DNA from: Candidatus Rhodoferax odensensis
GTDB taxonomy: Bacteria > Pseudomonadota > Gammaproteobacteria > Burkholderiales > Burkholderiaceae_C
DNA length: 42,142 nucleotides
Direction: 5' to 3'
NCBI GenBank assembly: GCA_016718405.1
Contig: JADKDJ010000007.1
Coordinates: forward strand, 1 to 42,142
Both the position numbers and the translations under genes were made by a program. Positions within the stretch are counted from its first letter, which is position 1; the number at the start of each line of letters is the position of its first letter. Below are positions 24,135 to 34,643 of this stretch, piece by piece. The notes beneath the pieces are model-generated. The model searched no databases, was not told where the DNA came from, and worked only from the letters and a program-made list of their open reading frames with translations.

Positions 24135-25542
24135 ATGCTGCTCCGAGCCTCGACCCAATCGTTGACTGACCAACTGGCGAACCGCTTCGCGCAGCGTATT
24201 CGTGATCGCTTGCTGGCACCTGGCGCGCGACTACCCTCGGTGCGCCTGTGCGCGCAGCAGCAAAGTGTCAGCCCGTCCACGGTGGTGGCGGCCTACGACC
24301 AGTTGTTGGCACAGGGCTTGGTTGAGGCGCGCCACATCGCGGTTTTTTTTAAGAAAAGTGAAACACAGAACAGGATGGGGTTTGCAAAGTTTGCTATAAA
24401 AAAGCAGCAGAAAGCGAAGTCATGCAACCCGCGCCGGTCAACGCCACGGCGCTGATTCGCGGCATGTTTCACAGCAGCAGTGGCAAGCCGCAACCGGGCA
24501 TGGGTGTGTTTCCACCGGATTGGCTGCAAACCGACTTCATGTCCACGGCGGTGCGCAAGGTCACCGGCACGCAGGCGCTGCGCGAGTTCTCGCTGCAATA
24601 CGGCGAGCCTGCAGGCGACGCGGGCCTGCGACAATCGTTGTCGCAGAAGCTGGTGGGCATCAACGTGCAGGCCAGACCCGACCAGATCATCACCACCGTC
24701 GGCGCCACCCATGCGGTGGACATCAGCCGCACCTTGTTGCGCGCCGGTGACTGCGTGATGGTGGAGGAGCCGGGCTGGGCGGTGGAGTTCGCGCGGCTTG
24801 ATGCCTTGGGCATGCGCATCCTGCCGGTGCCGCGTGGCGAGCAGGGGCCTGACCTGGAGGTGATGGTGCGCTACTGCGAGTCGCACAGCCCGAAGCTGTT
24901 TGTCACGCCAGCGTGTTCCACAATCCCACCGGTTTTGCCTGAGTCCGGGCAGCGCGCACCGTGTTGCAACTGGCCAACGCGTACAACTTTCATATCGTCG
25001 AACACGACACCTAGCAGCCACATCGCGCCGAACATGCCACGCGGCTGTGTGCGCTGGACGGCTTGCAGCGCACCATTTACGTCAGTGGTTTCTCCAAGAT
25101 CCTGGCGCCCAACCGCGTTTGGCTACCTGGCCGCGCCGTCAGCGCTGGTGGAGCGCCTGCTGGACACGAAGTTGTTGGTTAACCCTGACCACGCCGGCGT
25201 TACTGAGAGGCCATGGCCTGGTGCATCGACCAGGGCCAGTTGCGCCGCCACGCGCAGCGCATCCGCACCCAGCTTGACCTGGCGCGTGCGCGCAGCGTCA
25301 AGCTGGCCCTGGCTGCGGGCTGCCGCTTCGCCACGCCCCCGGCCGGCCTATTTGGCTGGGTCGATACCGGCGTGGACACTGACGCGCTGTCCCAGCGCAT
25401 GCTGGACGTGGGCTACCTGCTGGCCCCCGGCGGCCTGTTCCATGCGCGTCGCCAACCCAGCACCCTGATGCGCATCAACTTCTGCACCACGCAGGAGGCG
25501 CAGTTCTGGAAGACGTTTGCGCGGATTCGGGGGGGAGTTTGA
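24135..25542 (+). pseudogene. MocR/PdxR-type GntR-aminotransferase regulator, disrupted
   Basis: This is a GntR winged helix fused to an aminotransferase fold. RFAQRIRDRLLAPGARLPSV and SVSPSTVVAAYDQLLAQGLV form the helix-turn-helix from ATG 24135. The aminotransferase part shows FSLQYGEPAGDAGLRQSLSQ, TTVGATHAVDIS, FHNPTGFALSPGSAHRV (in a shifted frame), the PLP Lys in YVSGFSKILAPN and LMRINFCTTQEAQFWKTF at the end. At least four indels occur, near 24400, 24905, 25015 and 25110-25210. The interdomain linker contains an AT-rich repeat (24340-24420). The length of about 469 codons is normal. Intact members are PLP-sensing regulators that often control the divergent gene, here lysE. Confidence 0.75.
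24340..24420 (+). repeat. AT-rich repeat in the linker of the MocR-type gene
   Basis: A low-GC island with a run of eight T and then TTTGCTATAAAAAAGCAGC. It resembles the inserts in acnA and the VOC gene (TTGCTAT followed by AGC within about 15 bases). It falls exactly between the DNA-binding and aminotransferase domains. Confidence 0.45.
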
Positions 25543-25591
25543 CCGGCGGGCGTGATCGGACCGAAGCCAGCCCTTCAGGCACCTCGCCGTG

Positions 25592-26580
25592 TCACGCCGC
25601 TTCGGCGATCAACTCGCGCTCCAGGCGGCCTGGCGGCGCCGCTTGCGGCGCGCGCCCCGCGCCGCCGGGCGTCCGTGGCCCGCTCAACGACGCGGCGGCA
25701 GTTGAAATGAGGGCCTTCGTGAGTGCGTCCAGCACCGGCGAGTCCAAATTCCAGCAATGCCAGTACAAATCGATCGCCAGCGGCAGCTCCGGCATGAGGT
25801 TGACCAGCTCGCCACGCCGCAATTTGTCGCGCACTTGCAGTTCAGGCAACCAGCTCACCCCCCGAAGCGCCTCGACCGCGCGCAGCTGTCCCTGCGTGCT
25901 GGGGACATGGAACTGGCGCAGTTTGACCTTGTTGAGACCAAAGGCGCGGCCGACGAAGTCACACTGGGAGTCGTCCTTGCGATTGAACGCTATGAACGGC
26001 AATCGGCGGAAGTTGTAGGCGCTGAGCCCTTCCGGGCAGCGCGTGGCGGCAAATTCCGGGTGCGCGACCGCCACGTACTGCATGCTCCCTAAAGGCAATA
26101 CCTTGCAGCCACGCAGGGCGTGCTCGAGTGTGGTGATGCAGCCCAGCACCTGGCCTTCGCGTAGCCAGCCTTGGGTGAAATCCTGATCATCGACGATGAC
26201 CTCGATCGCCAAACCCTGGCGCGCCAGCTGGTCCAGCGCAGGCAAGGCCCATGTGCCGATGCTGTCGGCATTGACCGCGATGGCGATTTGTTCCTGGTCG
26301 ATACCCAGGCTGGAGCCGCCCGGCGCCAACTCCTTGAGTTCGCGCTCCAGGTCGGCGCGCAGCAAGCGCATCTGCAGGGCGTGTTTGAGCAGCATTTGGC
26401 CGGCGGGGGTGACCTTGATCGGTCGGCTGCGCACGATCAGTACCGTGCCAGTCTGCATTTCGAGCGAGCGCAGGCGTTGCGACACGGCGGACGGGCATCG
26501 ACAAGCGCGTCGCCGCGCGTTCAAAGCCACCCCTCCTCGACGATCGCGCCAGGCACCTGGCGCGGCGTCCAGATCAAGGC
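25592..26580 (-). CDS. argP: LysR-family regulator, ArgP type (frameshifts in the DNA-binding region)
   Basis: The ligand-binding part is intact and ArgP-like: LGIDQEQIAIAVNADSIGTW and GLAIEVIVDDQDFT, then GCKVLPLGSMQYVAVAHPEF, with VSWLPELQVRDKLRRGELVN and DLYWHCWNLDSP near the end. ArgP senses Lys/Arg and activates the LysE-type exporter ArgO in enterobacteria. The helix-turn-helix must be pieced together from different frames (EEG, then GFERAATRLSM, then SAVSQRLRSLE). At least two indels therefore lie between 26480 and 26560, and the start near 26580 is approximate. It follows an Lrp-type gene after about 12 bases. Regulation of the nearby exporter is an inference. Confidence 0.75.
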
Positions 26581-26592
26581 TACATGGCTTCC

Positions 26593-27077
26593 TTAGTTGG
26601 CACGGCTTTTGCGGATTGGCAATCCGGCAAAGGGTTTGATGGTCTTGAGCAAGCAGTTGAGCGCATCTCACGCACGCCAGGCAAAGCGCCAGCGACGCGT
26701 GAGATGAAGTCGGCATAGCTTTCCATGTCGCGCGAAACTACCCTGAGCAGGTAGTCTCCGGCGCCAGACACCATCTGGCAGGACACCACATCGTCGATGG
26801 CGCCCACCGCCGCCTCGAAAAGCTGATTGCTGCGCTCGTCGTGCGCATGCACGTTGACCATCAGGAACGATTCGATGCCGAAACCCAGCTCCTTCGGATC
26901 GATTTGCGCGTGGTAGCCCTGAATGAGGCCCGACTCTTCGAGCTTCTTCACCCGCCGCCAGGTTGGCGTGACCGACAGGTTCAGTTTCGCGGCCAAGTCG
27001 GCACTGACAGGCGCGTCGCGCTGCAAGAGTTCCAGGATAACCATCTCGACTTCTGTCAGACTGGGGGCACAACTCAT
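26593..27077 (-). CDS. Lrp/AsnC-family regulator (frameshift near the 3' end)
   Basis: The frame from ATG 27077 shows an Lrp winged helix (EVEMVILELLQRDAPVSADL, then LNLSVTPTWRRVKKLEESGL) and a RAM domain (ESFLMVNVHAHDERS, MVSGAGDYLLRVVSRDMES, VAGALPGVREMRST). The open frame runs on to 26580, but an indel near 26665 hides the usual ending. In the shifted frame LKTIKPFAGLPIRKSRAN follows and stops at 26593, exactly as expected for this family. The corrected length is about 161 residues. It likely senses an amino acid. It is the first gene before argP on the same strand. Confidence 0.82.
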
Positions 27078-27352
27078 CGAAAGCAACTCCTTGACGCAAC
27101 AACTCCCAGAGCGATTAGAGCATGTGAAAACGAAAAGGCTTGGCCAAAGACCGGCTCTTGACCCGCAAATAGCAAAACCCTTGCACTTCGACATGATCAG
27201 AATTCGAGTCCGCGGCAGAGTTGGCTTTGACTGATGCCGAACTCTGGCGTTGCCGGTGGCGGCGTCACGATCGGCGCATCCGCGGTGAGCCGTTCACCAT
27301 TGCTTTTCGCGCCACGTCAACAGCGAGTTTTCTTGAAGAAGAGGGCGCGACC

Positions 27353-27619
27353 ATGCCAGAGAAGCGACCGAACTGGAGCCGCCTCAGCCAAAGTGAAATC
27401 GAGCGCCAGCGCGCCGTGGTGGAGCTGTTGCGCTCGCCGCGCGCCGCGTTGCGAAGTCGGGAGCGCAATTTGGCACCCGGTGCAGTCGAGGCGGCCGTCA
27501 TCCGCCAACTTCGACTGCAGATCGCCGGGTTGGAGTCTACCGATGCATCCTTGCGGTATCGGGTCTCGTCGGCGCGGCATGCGGCCATCACCCAGTCGCG
27601 TCGGACGCGTGGTTGGTGA
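27353..27619 (+). CDS. Small hypothetical protein
   Basis: This frame of 88 residues from ATG 27353 is preceded by AAGAAGAGGG, a good ribosome site, and has no recognised family. It is basic and probably helical (WSRLSQSEIERQRAVVELLR and IRQLRLQIAGLE). No signal peptide, Cys pairs or membrane span are seen. It stands alone between the divergent Lrp gene and the ATPase gene. I cannot assign a function, and it may not be expressed. Confidence 0.4.
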   Translation: MPEKRPNWSRLSQSEIERQRAVVELLRSPRAALRSRERNLAPGAVEAAVIRQLRLQIAGLESTDASLRYRVSSARHAAITQSRRTRGW

Positions 27620-27737
27620 CTTCCCCGCGGACTGACCGCTTAGACGCTGGGTTGGTTTGAGTGCCGATTTGCGCACTGGCAACCGACGGCAGGCGTCGGT
27701 GGACTGTCAATTGACAAAATGCTGTCAAATGTGTCGG

Positions 27738-28861
27738 ATGAGCACCCCAACCGATCCCCGGCACTTCCCCGTCCCGAGCTGGCGCAGGCTTATCTGCAGG
27801 GTTTTGACCTGGGGCTGACCTCGGCGCGCGGCCTGTTTGCGCGTCGGCGCATGGGCAAGAGCGAGTTTTTGAAGCACGACTTGTTGCCGGCTGCGCGCAA
27901 GGCCGGCTACCTGGCGGCCTACACCAACCTGTGGGACGACACCGAGCATCCGGCCAGGCGCTGGCCACGGCGATTCTGCTGGCGGTCCAGCCCAAGGGCC
28001 TGGGCCGCTTCTGGGAGGAACTCAACACCCCCATCGGTAAGCTGCAAGGGCGGCGCCAAGCTGCCGCTGGGGTCTGACGCCTCGATGGAGCTCGATCTGG
28101 CAGCGCCAAGGAGAAGGCCGCGGTGCCCGCGATCCAGGCCGCGCTGCAAGCCAGCCGACAAGGCCAACAAGCGCTTGCTGTTGGTGATCGACGAGGCGCA
28201 GGTGCCGGCCGCGCCGCAGCACAAGGCGGTGGCGCATTACTGCGCGCAGGGCTGATATTCGCAAGCCAGCCATCAAGGTGTTGTTCGCTTACCGTCTGAG
28301 GCAGCGCTGCGCGAGATGTTCTCGCGCTCGGCCGCGCCCTTCTACAACTGGGCGCCACTGGAGCCTTTTCCCTTGCTGGGACGTGAGTTCGTGGAGGCCA
28401 CCGTCCGGCAACTGGCCAGCGTTGCCAAGCAGCCGCTGAAGCTGGACGATGCGCTGAAGGCCTTTGCCGCGTTGAAGGAGACCCCCGAGTTCTTTCGTTG
28501 GTACATCGAGCGCTACCTGATGTACCAGCAGCAGGGGCCCGAGCAGGCGCTGCTGTATACCCAGGCCCGCTTGCACGACGCCAGCAGCTACCTGCGGGTG
28601 TGGAAGGAACTCAACCGCGCCGACCGCGCCGTGTTGCTGTTGGCAGCCGGTGGCGTGCAGGATCTCTATGGGGCGGCGGCGCAGAAGCAACTGCAGGCGC
28701 TTTTGGGCACTGCGGATGACAATGCCAGCGTGCCGCGCACCTCGATCCGTCGTCTGACCGGCCCGAAGCTGCAACTGATGGCCCGTGTTGACCATGGCGC
28801 CTACCGGTTTGAAGACCCCGAGTTCCAGAGTTGGGTGGCGGCGCGGCGCACGATTGACTGA
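27738..28861 (+). CDS. AAA-type ATP-binding protein (several frameshifts)
   Basis: The joined frames give about 374 residues. ELAQAYLQGFDLGLTSARGL leads into a P-loop of the form FARRRMGKSEFLKHDLLPAA (Walker A), and KRLLLVIDEAQV is Walker B. A C-terminal helical region follows (NWAPLEPFPLLGREFVEATV, ETPEFFRWYIERYLMYQQQG, GPKLQLMARVDHGAYRFEDP). This is the layout of single-gene STAND/AAA_16-like ATPases of unknown role. Indels lie near 27775, 27955, 28020-28110 and 28240-28310. The ATG at 27738 begins STPTDPRHFPVP in one frame and the body continues in another. Function is unknown; it may be a housekeeping ATPase or a defence switch. It converges on the cyclase gene. Confidence 0.72.
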
Positions 28862-28886
28862 GCGCCGCGCCCAGGCGCCAGCCAGC

Positions 28887-30866
28887 TCAGAGCTTGTCCA
28901 GCGCCACGGCCGCCGACCATGGCGCACCGCCGGGCAGCGCGCGCGCTTCGGCCAGGCGCTGCAGCAGGCGGCTGGCGGCCTTGTCGCCGGGCAGCCGGGC
29001 CAGCACTTGCGTCAGCAGCGTGGACGCGGTGTCCCAGTCGCGTGTGGCGAAGGCATTCAGGGCCTGGCCGCTCAAGCTGCACAGGTCTGCGTCGTCGCAG
29101 GGTGTGTAGACGCGGATCGGCTCGGTCTTACCCTTGACGATGACGTCGTCCAGCGGCCGCAGGGGGATGTCGTCGGGCAGTTGGTTGGCGGTGGCTTCGG
29201 ACAGCAAAATGAGGCTGCCAAACGCCTTGTTGGCGCCTTCCAGCCGGGCCGCCAGATTCACAGCATCGCCAATCGCGGTGTAGGAAAAGCGGGTGTCCGA
29301 GCCGACGTTGCCCACCACCACCGGTCCGCTGTGCAGGCCGATGCGCATGTGGATGGTTGGCAATCGCGCGCGCCTGCAACTCGGCGCTTAGCCGTGCCAT
29401 TGCCTGCTGCATGGCGATGGCCGCACGCAGCGCGTGTTCGGCATGCTGCGCATCGTCGAGCGGCGCGTTCCAGAAGGCCATGACGGCATCGCCGATGAAC
29501 TTGTCGACCGTGCCGCCAGTGCGGTGGATCAGCGGCGTCATGGTGTTGAAGTAGGCGGTCAGCAGCTCCACCGTTTGTTCGGCGGTCTGTTGCTCGGACA
29601 GGGTGGTGAAGTTGGCCAGGTCGGTGAACATCAGCGTGAGCTCGCGCGTCTCGCCACCCAGGCGCAGAAGCTCGGGGTTGGCGATCAGGCGGTCTACCAC
29701 TTCAGGCGGCACATACTGCGCAAACATGGCGCGCGTCTGGCTGGCGCGACGGCGCGCGCGGGCAAATTCCACCAGTGCATTGGCGCCATAGACGGCGGTC
29801 ACGCCGGACATTGGCAGCAGCGGGGCCAGCCACAGACTGTGGCCGATGAACAGCCACCACGACAACAGCGCCGTGGCGCCGACCAGCGCCGCCGTCAGCG
29901 CGGCAACCGGGCCAGGGTGCCAGTATCGGCCGGCCCACACCAGCAGCGCCACGCACAGCGCCAGCCAGGCCAGCGACCAGTCGGGCGCCAGGGCGTGCAG
30001 TCCGGCGCCGGTGAGGTGGTTGTCCAGCAGCGTGGCCTGCAGTTCGACGCCGGGGAACAGTCGGTTCCGCCAAAGGCGCCAAACGGCGAGTTGAACAGGT
30101 CGGCCTGGGCGTGCTGGAACTCGGTGGCGGTCAGGGCCGAGCGGCCAATCAGTACCACCTTGCCCTTGAAGAAGCCGGCTGGCAGCAGCCCCGGCATGGC
30201 GGCCTGGTAGTAGGAGCGCGTGTCAAAGGTGCCGCGCGCCCCTCGGTAGGCCAGTAAACCGGGTCGCGTCACGCCCGGTGGCCGGTTGGAGGGCAACTGC
30301 TGTGCCAGCCGCAGCGCGAAGGCGTCGGGGCGGTCCGCAAAGCGGCGCACCACGAAGTCGTCGTCGGGCTCCACGATCGCGTCGCCTGCCACGGCGCCGG
30401 CATCGAGCAGGCGCTGCAGCGGCCGCACCTCGGTCCACAGCGTAGCGTTGCCGCTGTCGACCTTCTCGCGTGATGAGGCCAGCACCACCGGGGCGGCGGT
30501 GGTGATGGCGCGCTCCAGTGCCGCGTCTTCGGCCTCGGTGCTGGGGTCGGCAAAGACCACGTCCATGCCGATGGCGGCAGCGCCCTCGGCGTGCAGGCGC
30601 TCAATCAGGCGGGCGTGCAGGCTGCGCGGAAACGGCCAGTTCTGGCCGAGTTGCTGGAAGCTGGGCTCGTCGATGGCCAGAATCACCACCGGCACCGCGC
30701 TGTGCTGCGGCGCCGCCAGCACGGTCCACAGGTCGAATACCTTGAACTCCAGCGCCTGCCAGGGCAGGTTGAAGCCGGCCAGCCAGACCAGCAGCGCCCC
30801 CAGCATGCCGGGAGCCCAGCCGGCGCCGTGCCGTGCCAGCTGGCGGTGCAGACCAGGCGTGGCCAC
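28887..30866 (-). CDS. CHASE2-domain adenylate cyclase (two frameshifts)
   Basis: About 660 residues. An N-terminal membrane segment (PGMLGALLVWLAGFNLPWQA) precedes an extracytoplasmic CHASE2 sensor (VPVVILAIDEPSFQQLG, AAIGMDVVFADPST, FFKGKVVLIGRSALTATEFQ). Membrane segments follow (LALCVALLVWAG, ALLSWWLFIGHSLWLAPLLP), then a class III cyclase domain. The cyclase keeps both metal Asp (MFTDLANFTTLSEQQ, KFIGDAVMAFWNAP), the Lys and Asp selecting adenine, and the Asn/Arg of AIGDAVNLAARLEGANKAF. Indels are near 30060 and 29365. The GTG start at 30866 stands one base after the stop of the FecR-barrel gene. It should make cAMP in response to a periplasmic signal. Confidence 0.87.
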
Positions 30867-30867
30867 C

Positions 30868-33800
30868 TTAGAAGCGGTAGCGCGCGTCCACCACATAGCG
30901 GGCGGTTTGGCGCGTGGAGGCGGGCGCGAACAGGTTCATCGCCGCGAAGCCCAACACCCAGTGCTTGTCGCGTGTCTCCCAGAAGCCCATCAGGTCCAGG
31001 CTCCAGCCGGCCGGTCTGCTGGTGAGGTTCTCTTTGTCTTCGAAGCGCTCGGAGCGGTAGACCACGCGGCCGCTCAGGTACAGGCGCTGGCTACTGGCCC
31101 AGGTGGTGCCCAGCACGGCGGTGTGCCGCGGAATGTAGGGCACCGCCTTGCCGCTCGTGCGCCCCGAGGCCTGGCTGTCATCCTCGTAGCTGCTGTCGCC
31201 GCGCTGGTACAGGTACTTGCCGTAGGCCGACCATTGCGTGCTGAGCATGTGGTTCACACCCAGCGCCAGGTTGTTGAGCGTGCCGGTCTCGAAACTGGGC
31301 GTGTCTTCCAGTACGTCGGTCGACGAGAGGTTGACCAACTGGGCGTTGCGCATCTCTTCCAGGAAGGGCAGGCTGGGGGTGCGCATGTCCACTCCGAGCG
31401 TGCCGGGATTGTGGGCGCGCAGCCGATCCAGCCGCGCGTTGAAGAAGGTGCTAGCACCAAGCTCCAGGCCCAATTGGGCCGCCAGGCGCTTGTGGCGGCC
31501 ACCGGCTTCCAGCAGCCGGTCTTCCACCGCGATGCCGGCGGTGTCGACGCGGGTCAGCGTTGAGGTGGTCAAGGGGCGCACCCAGTCCTGGTAGGCCAGG
31601 CGTACGGTGGTGCCGGTGGCAGGTTGCAGCACCAGGCCCAAGCGCGGGCTGAGGATGCGCTCGGTGTCGTGGCGCGCGGCGGTCGTGTCGCTGGGGTCGA
31701 CCGCCGAAGAGGATGCCAGTACGCTGCGCCCGTCCACGTTGTGGCGTATTTGCGTGGCGGTGAGGGCGGCGTCGAGTCGAGCGGTCTTGCCCAGGGCCCG
31801 TTCCAGCGCCAATGTGGCCGCCGTGTAGCGCCGATCGATCGCGTTCTGTGCCGCGAACGCCAGGTAGCCGTACTGCTGTTGGCCGTTCGCGTCCAGGCTG
31901 ACGAACGGACCCAGGCCACCCATGACGCTGTTTTGCTTCTCCCGCGCGTGTTCCAGCGCAACGCTCCAGCGCGCGCCGTTGCGGGTGTCCAGGCTGTGGC
32001 GCAACTGCAAGTCTGACAAGGTCTTGTCCGGCTGTCCCGCCAGGCCCAGCAGACCGACCTGCTGGCTGAACACGATCACTCCGGGGTAGCTGTCGATGCG
32101 GTTGCGCTCCAGGCTGCGCCCCAGCTTGAGCCAGGTCTGTTCGCTCGGGCCCCAACGGTACGACAGGCCCAGTGCGCCTTGTTGTCGGGTGGTGTCGAAC
32201 TCGGTCGAGCTCACCGACTGTGCTGTTCCGAGGGAGAGGTCCAGGCGATTTTGGCCGCGCAGCGCGATGTCGAAGTAGTTGGCATAGGCGAACAGACTGA
32301 GGTGCTCGTTTGCCTGCAGGCCCAGGCCGAGCGTGGCCACCTGAGCGCGCAGGTCTGCGTCGCCCGTGGCGTCACGAAAAGCGGGGTAATTGACCACACC
32401 GACATCGATCGGGAACTGCACCGCTCGCGCCTCTTGCACCTTGACAAACCAGGCGATCGGTACGCGGCTGTTGTCCATGCCGTTAAGCGTGACCGAGGGC
32501 GCGCGCATGCGGTAGAAATCTGCATCCAGCGTGAGCCCGGCCGCGCCATGGCTGCCGGGTTGCTGCAGCAACGAGGCAAAGCGCTGGCTGCCACCAAAGG
32601 CCAGAGGGTCGGTCAGAAACCCTGGAACAGCGCCGAGTTCTTGCTGAACTCGCCGGGTAGCGGTCGGCCAGGAACAGGTGGCTGCCGCCCCAGTAGGGAT
32701 AGAAGCTTTGCTGCGCCAGTTCCAGCGCCCAGTCTTCCATGCCGAAGAAAGCCAGAGCCGCGCCCAGGTTGGCGCTGCCCTTCTGGTCGTTGGCCAACTG
32801 GTTGAGCGATTTGAGGTAGGGCACGCGTTGCACCGCGGCACGCGCCGCCTGAACCGCCTCGCCAGCTTGAAACTGGTCGGTGTGAATCTGCGCCAGCAGC
32901 ATGTGGGGCACAGGGTCCTTGTCGTCCAGCGCAATTGCTTGGCGCAGCGTGCTGATTGCATCCTGGTGGCGGCCGAGCTGGTAATAGGCCACGGCGGTCC
33001 AGGTCTTGGCGCGGGCGTAGCGCGGCTCCATCACACCGGCGCGCAACAGCGCGTCCATTGCGGCGGCGGGTTGCCCTTGCTTGAGACGCAGAAGGCCCAA
33101 CCCGGACAAAGCTACGTAGTCGGCCGGGTTGTCGGCCAGCGCAGCGGCAAAGGCGCTGTCGGCCTGCGCAAACCGGTTGACAAAGGTCTCCAGTGTTCCG
33201 AGTTCGCCCTGGTAACCCTCGGCATGCGCTTGCAGCGCCAGCGCGCGCTGCAGACCGGCGCGCGCCGGACCGATGTCTTCCCGCTCGTTGTGCGCGCTGC
33301 CCAGGCCAAACCAGCCCCGGCTGTCCTCGGGGGCAAGGCGCGTGGCCTCGCCGTAACGGGTCAGCGTGGTTGGCGCGTCGCCCCGGCGGCGGGCCAGTTC
33401 GGCGCGCGCCAGAGTCAGGCCAAGGTGGTCGGCAGGCCTGGACTCGGACAGCGTGCGCGCGCTGTCGTCGAGCTGGTCGTTTAGCATTTGCGCGCGCGCC
33501 AGTTGTGCCTGAAGCGCCGGGTCCGCAGGCCAGCGGCCCAGGCCCGCTTGCAGCGTGTCGATGCCGCCGCGTGGTCGCCATCCATCAGTTGCAGGTCGGA
33601 CAGCAACAACCAGGCCGCGCTGGGCGCCGACGCTTGATCGGCTACCAGCCGGCCTAGCCTGGCGCGCGCCAGCCGGTTCACCTTCTTGCAAGCGCATGGC
33701 GCTGTCCATCAGCGCCAGCCAGGGCGCCGGGGCATTGCCGCGCGCGGCCTCCAGCGTCTGTCGCGCCCGAGCCGTGTCGCCGACTGCCAGAGCCTGGCTG

Positions 33801-34485
33801 ACGGACTGCAACGAGCCGGGAACCGGCTGGGCGGCAAGATGGGGACGTGGGTCCGCTTTGAGTGCGTTAACCCACTGGATGCGATCCCTGGGTTGGCTCA
33901 GCACCAGCTTGACCGGGGCCTTGCCAACCTCCGCCAGCGCCGCCTCGTTGGTGCCCACCGTGACCTGACCCTGGGCGTTGGAAAACGCCACGTTCCCGAC
34001 AGCACGGTGATCAGGGGTGCGGCCATCAGGGTCGACTTCATGTCCCAATCGGTGCTACGGATGGCGGCCACGGCCGCGGGCGTTTCCAGATTCAGGCGGC
34101 TGCCGTCGGCACGTTTGGTCTGCGTCCAGGCGCGCCCGGCGCCGAGAAACAGCGTGGTGACGGGCTGATTGGGCGTGGCCACACCCTTGACCTGCAGCAC
34201 GCTGTTCTGGTTCAGGCGCACTTGCGTGTCGTCGGCAAACAGCAACGCCATCTTGGCGGCCTCGCGCGTGCGCACGAAGTCGCCGCTGGCCAGGGCCTGC
34301 GCGCGCCGAGCCGGTTGCCAATCCGTGGCGCTGGCGCTACGTTGGTCGCCCGCGCCCTGCAGGCTCAGGATCTCGGCGGCCGAGCCAGGCGGCAGTGTAG
34401 CCAGCGACATCGGGGGCCAGCACAGGACCAGTGCGGCGAGAACGAAACAAGGGAAGTGACGTGGCAACACAGTCGTGAACATCAT
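30868..34485 (-). CDS. FecR-TPR-beta-barrel outer-membrane protein (about four frameshifts)
   Basis: The joined frames make about 1,205 residues. A signal peptide (HFPCFVLAALVLCWPPMSLA) is followed by a FecR domain (QALASGDFVRTREAAKMALL, FADDTQVRLNQNSVLQVKG, GRAWTQTKRADGSRLNLETP). About 450 residues of TPR repeats come next (LARAELARRRGDAPTTLTRY, AEGYQGELGTLETFVNRFAQ, PHMLLAQIHTDQFQAGEAVQ). The last about 550 residues look like an outer-membrane beta barrel, with alternating strands, aromatic girdles and a terminal Phe (QTARYVVDARYRF). No TonB-receptor plug is seen. Indels lie near 33990, 33680, 33565 and 32650, two of which compensate. The cyclase gene starts directly after the stop, so the barrel may feed a signal to it. 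Confidence 0.78.
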
Positions 34486-34550
34486 GATGTGGGCTCGCTG
34501 GTGGTTCGGGCGCTGGCGCCGACCTGGATGGAAGGAATCGGTCTGCCGCG

Positions 34551-34580
34551 AGTATCGCCCCGGCGGATGCCCACAGGCAA
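34551..34580 (-). promoter_or_regulatory. Candidate promoter for the FecR-barrel/cyclase operon
   Basis: On the minus strand TTGCCT (34580-34575) and GATACT (34556-34551) are separated by 18 bases and lie about 65 bases before the FecR-barrel start. Both boxes are within sigma-70 limits but not strong. Confidence 0.3.
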
Positions 34581-34643
34581 GTGGCTTTTTTCCTTGACAG
34601 CGCGCCGCGCGCGTGGCCGCCGCCAGCGTTGCCGGCAGTGCGC

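Noticed and set aside
30286..31563. Plus-strand frame of 425 codons across the cyclase/barrel junction
   Set aside because: It is antisense to two genes with strong motifs, and its translation has shadow-like composition.
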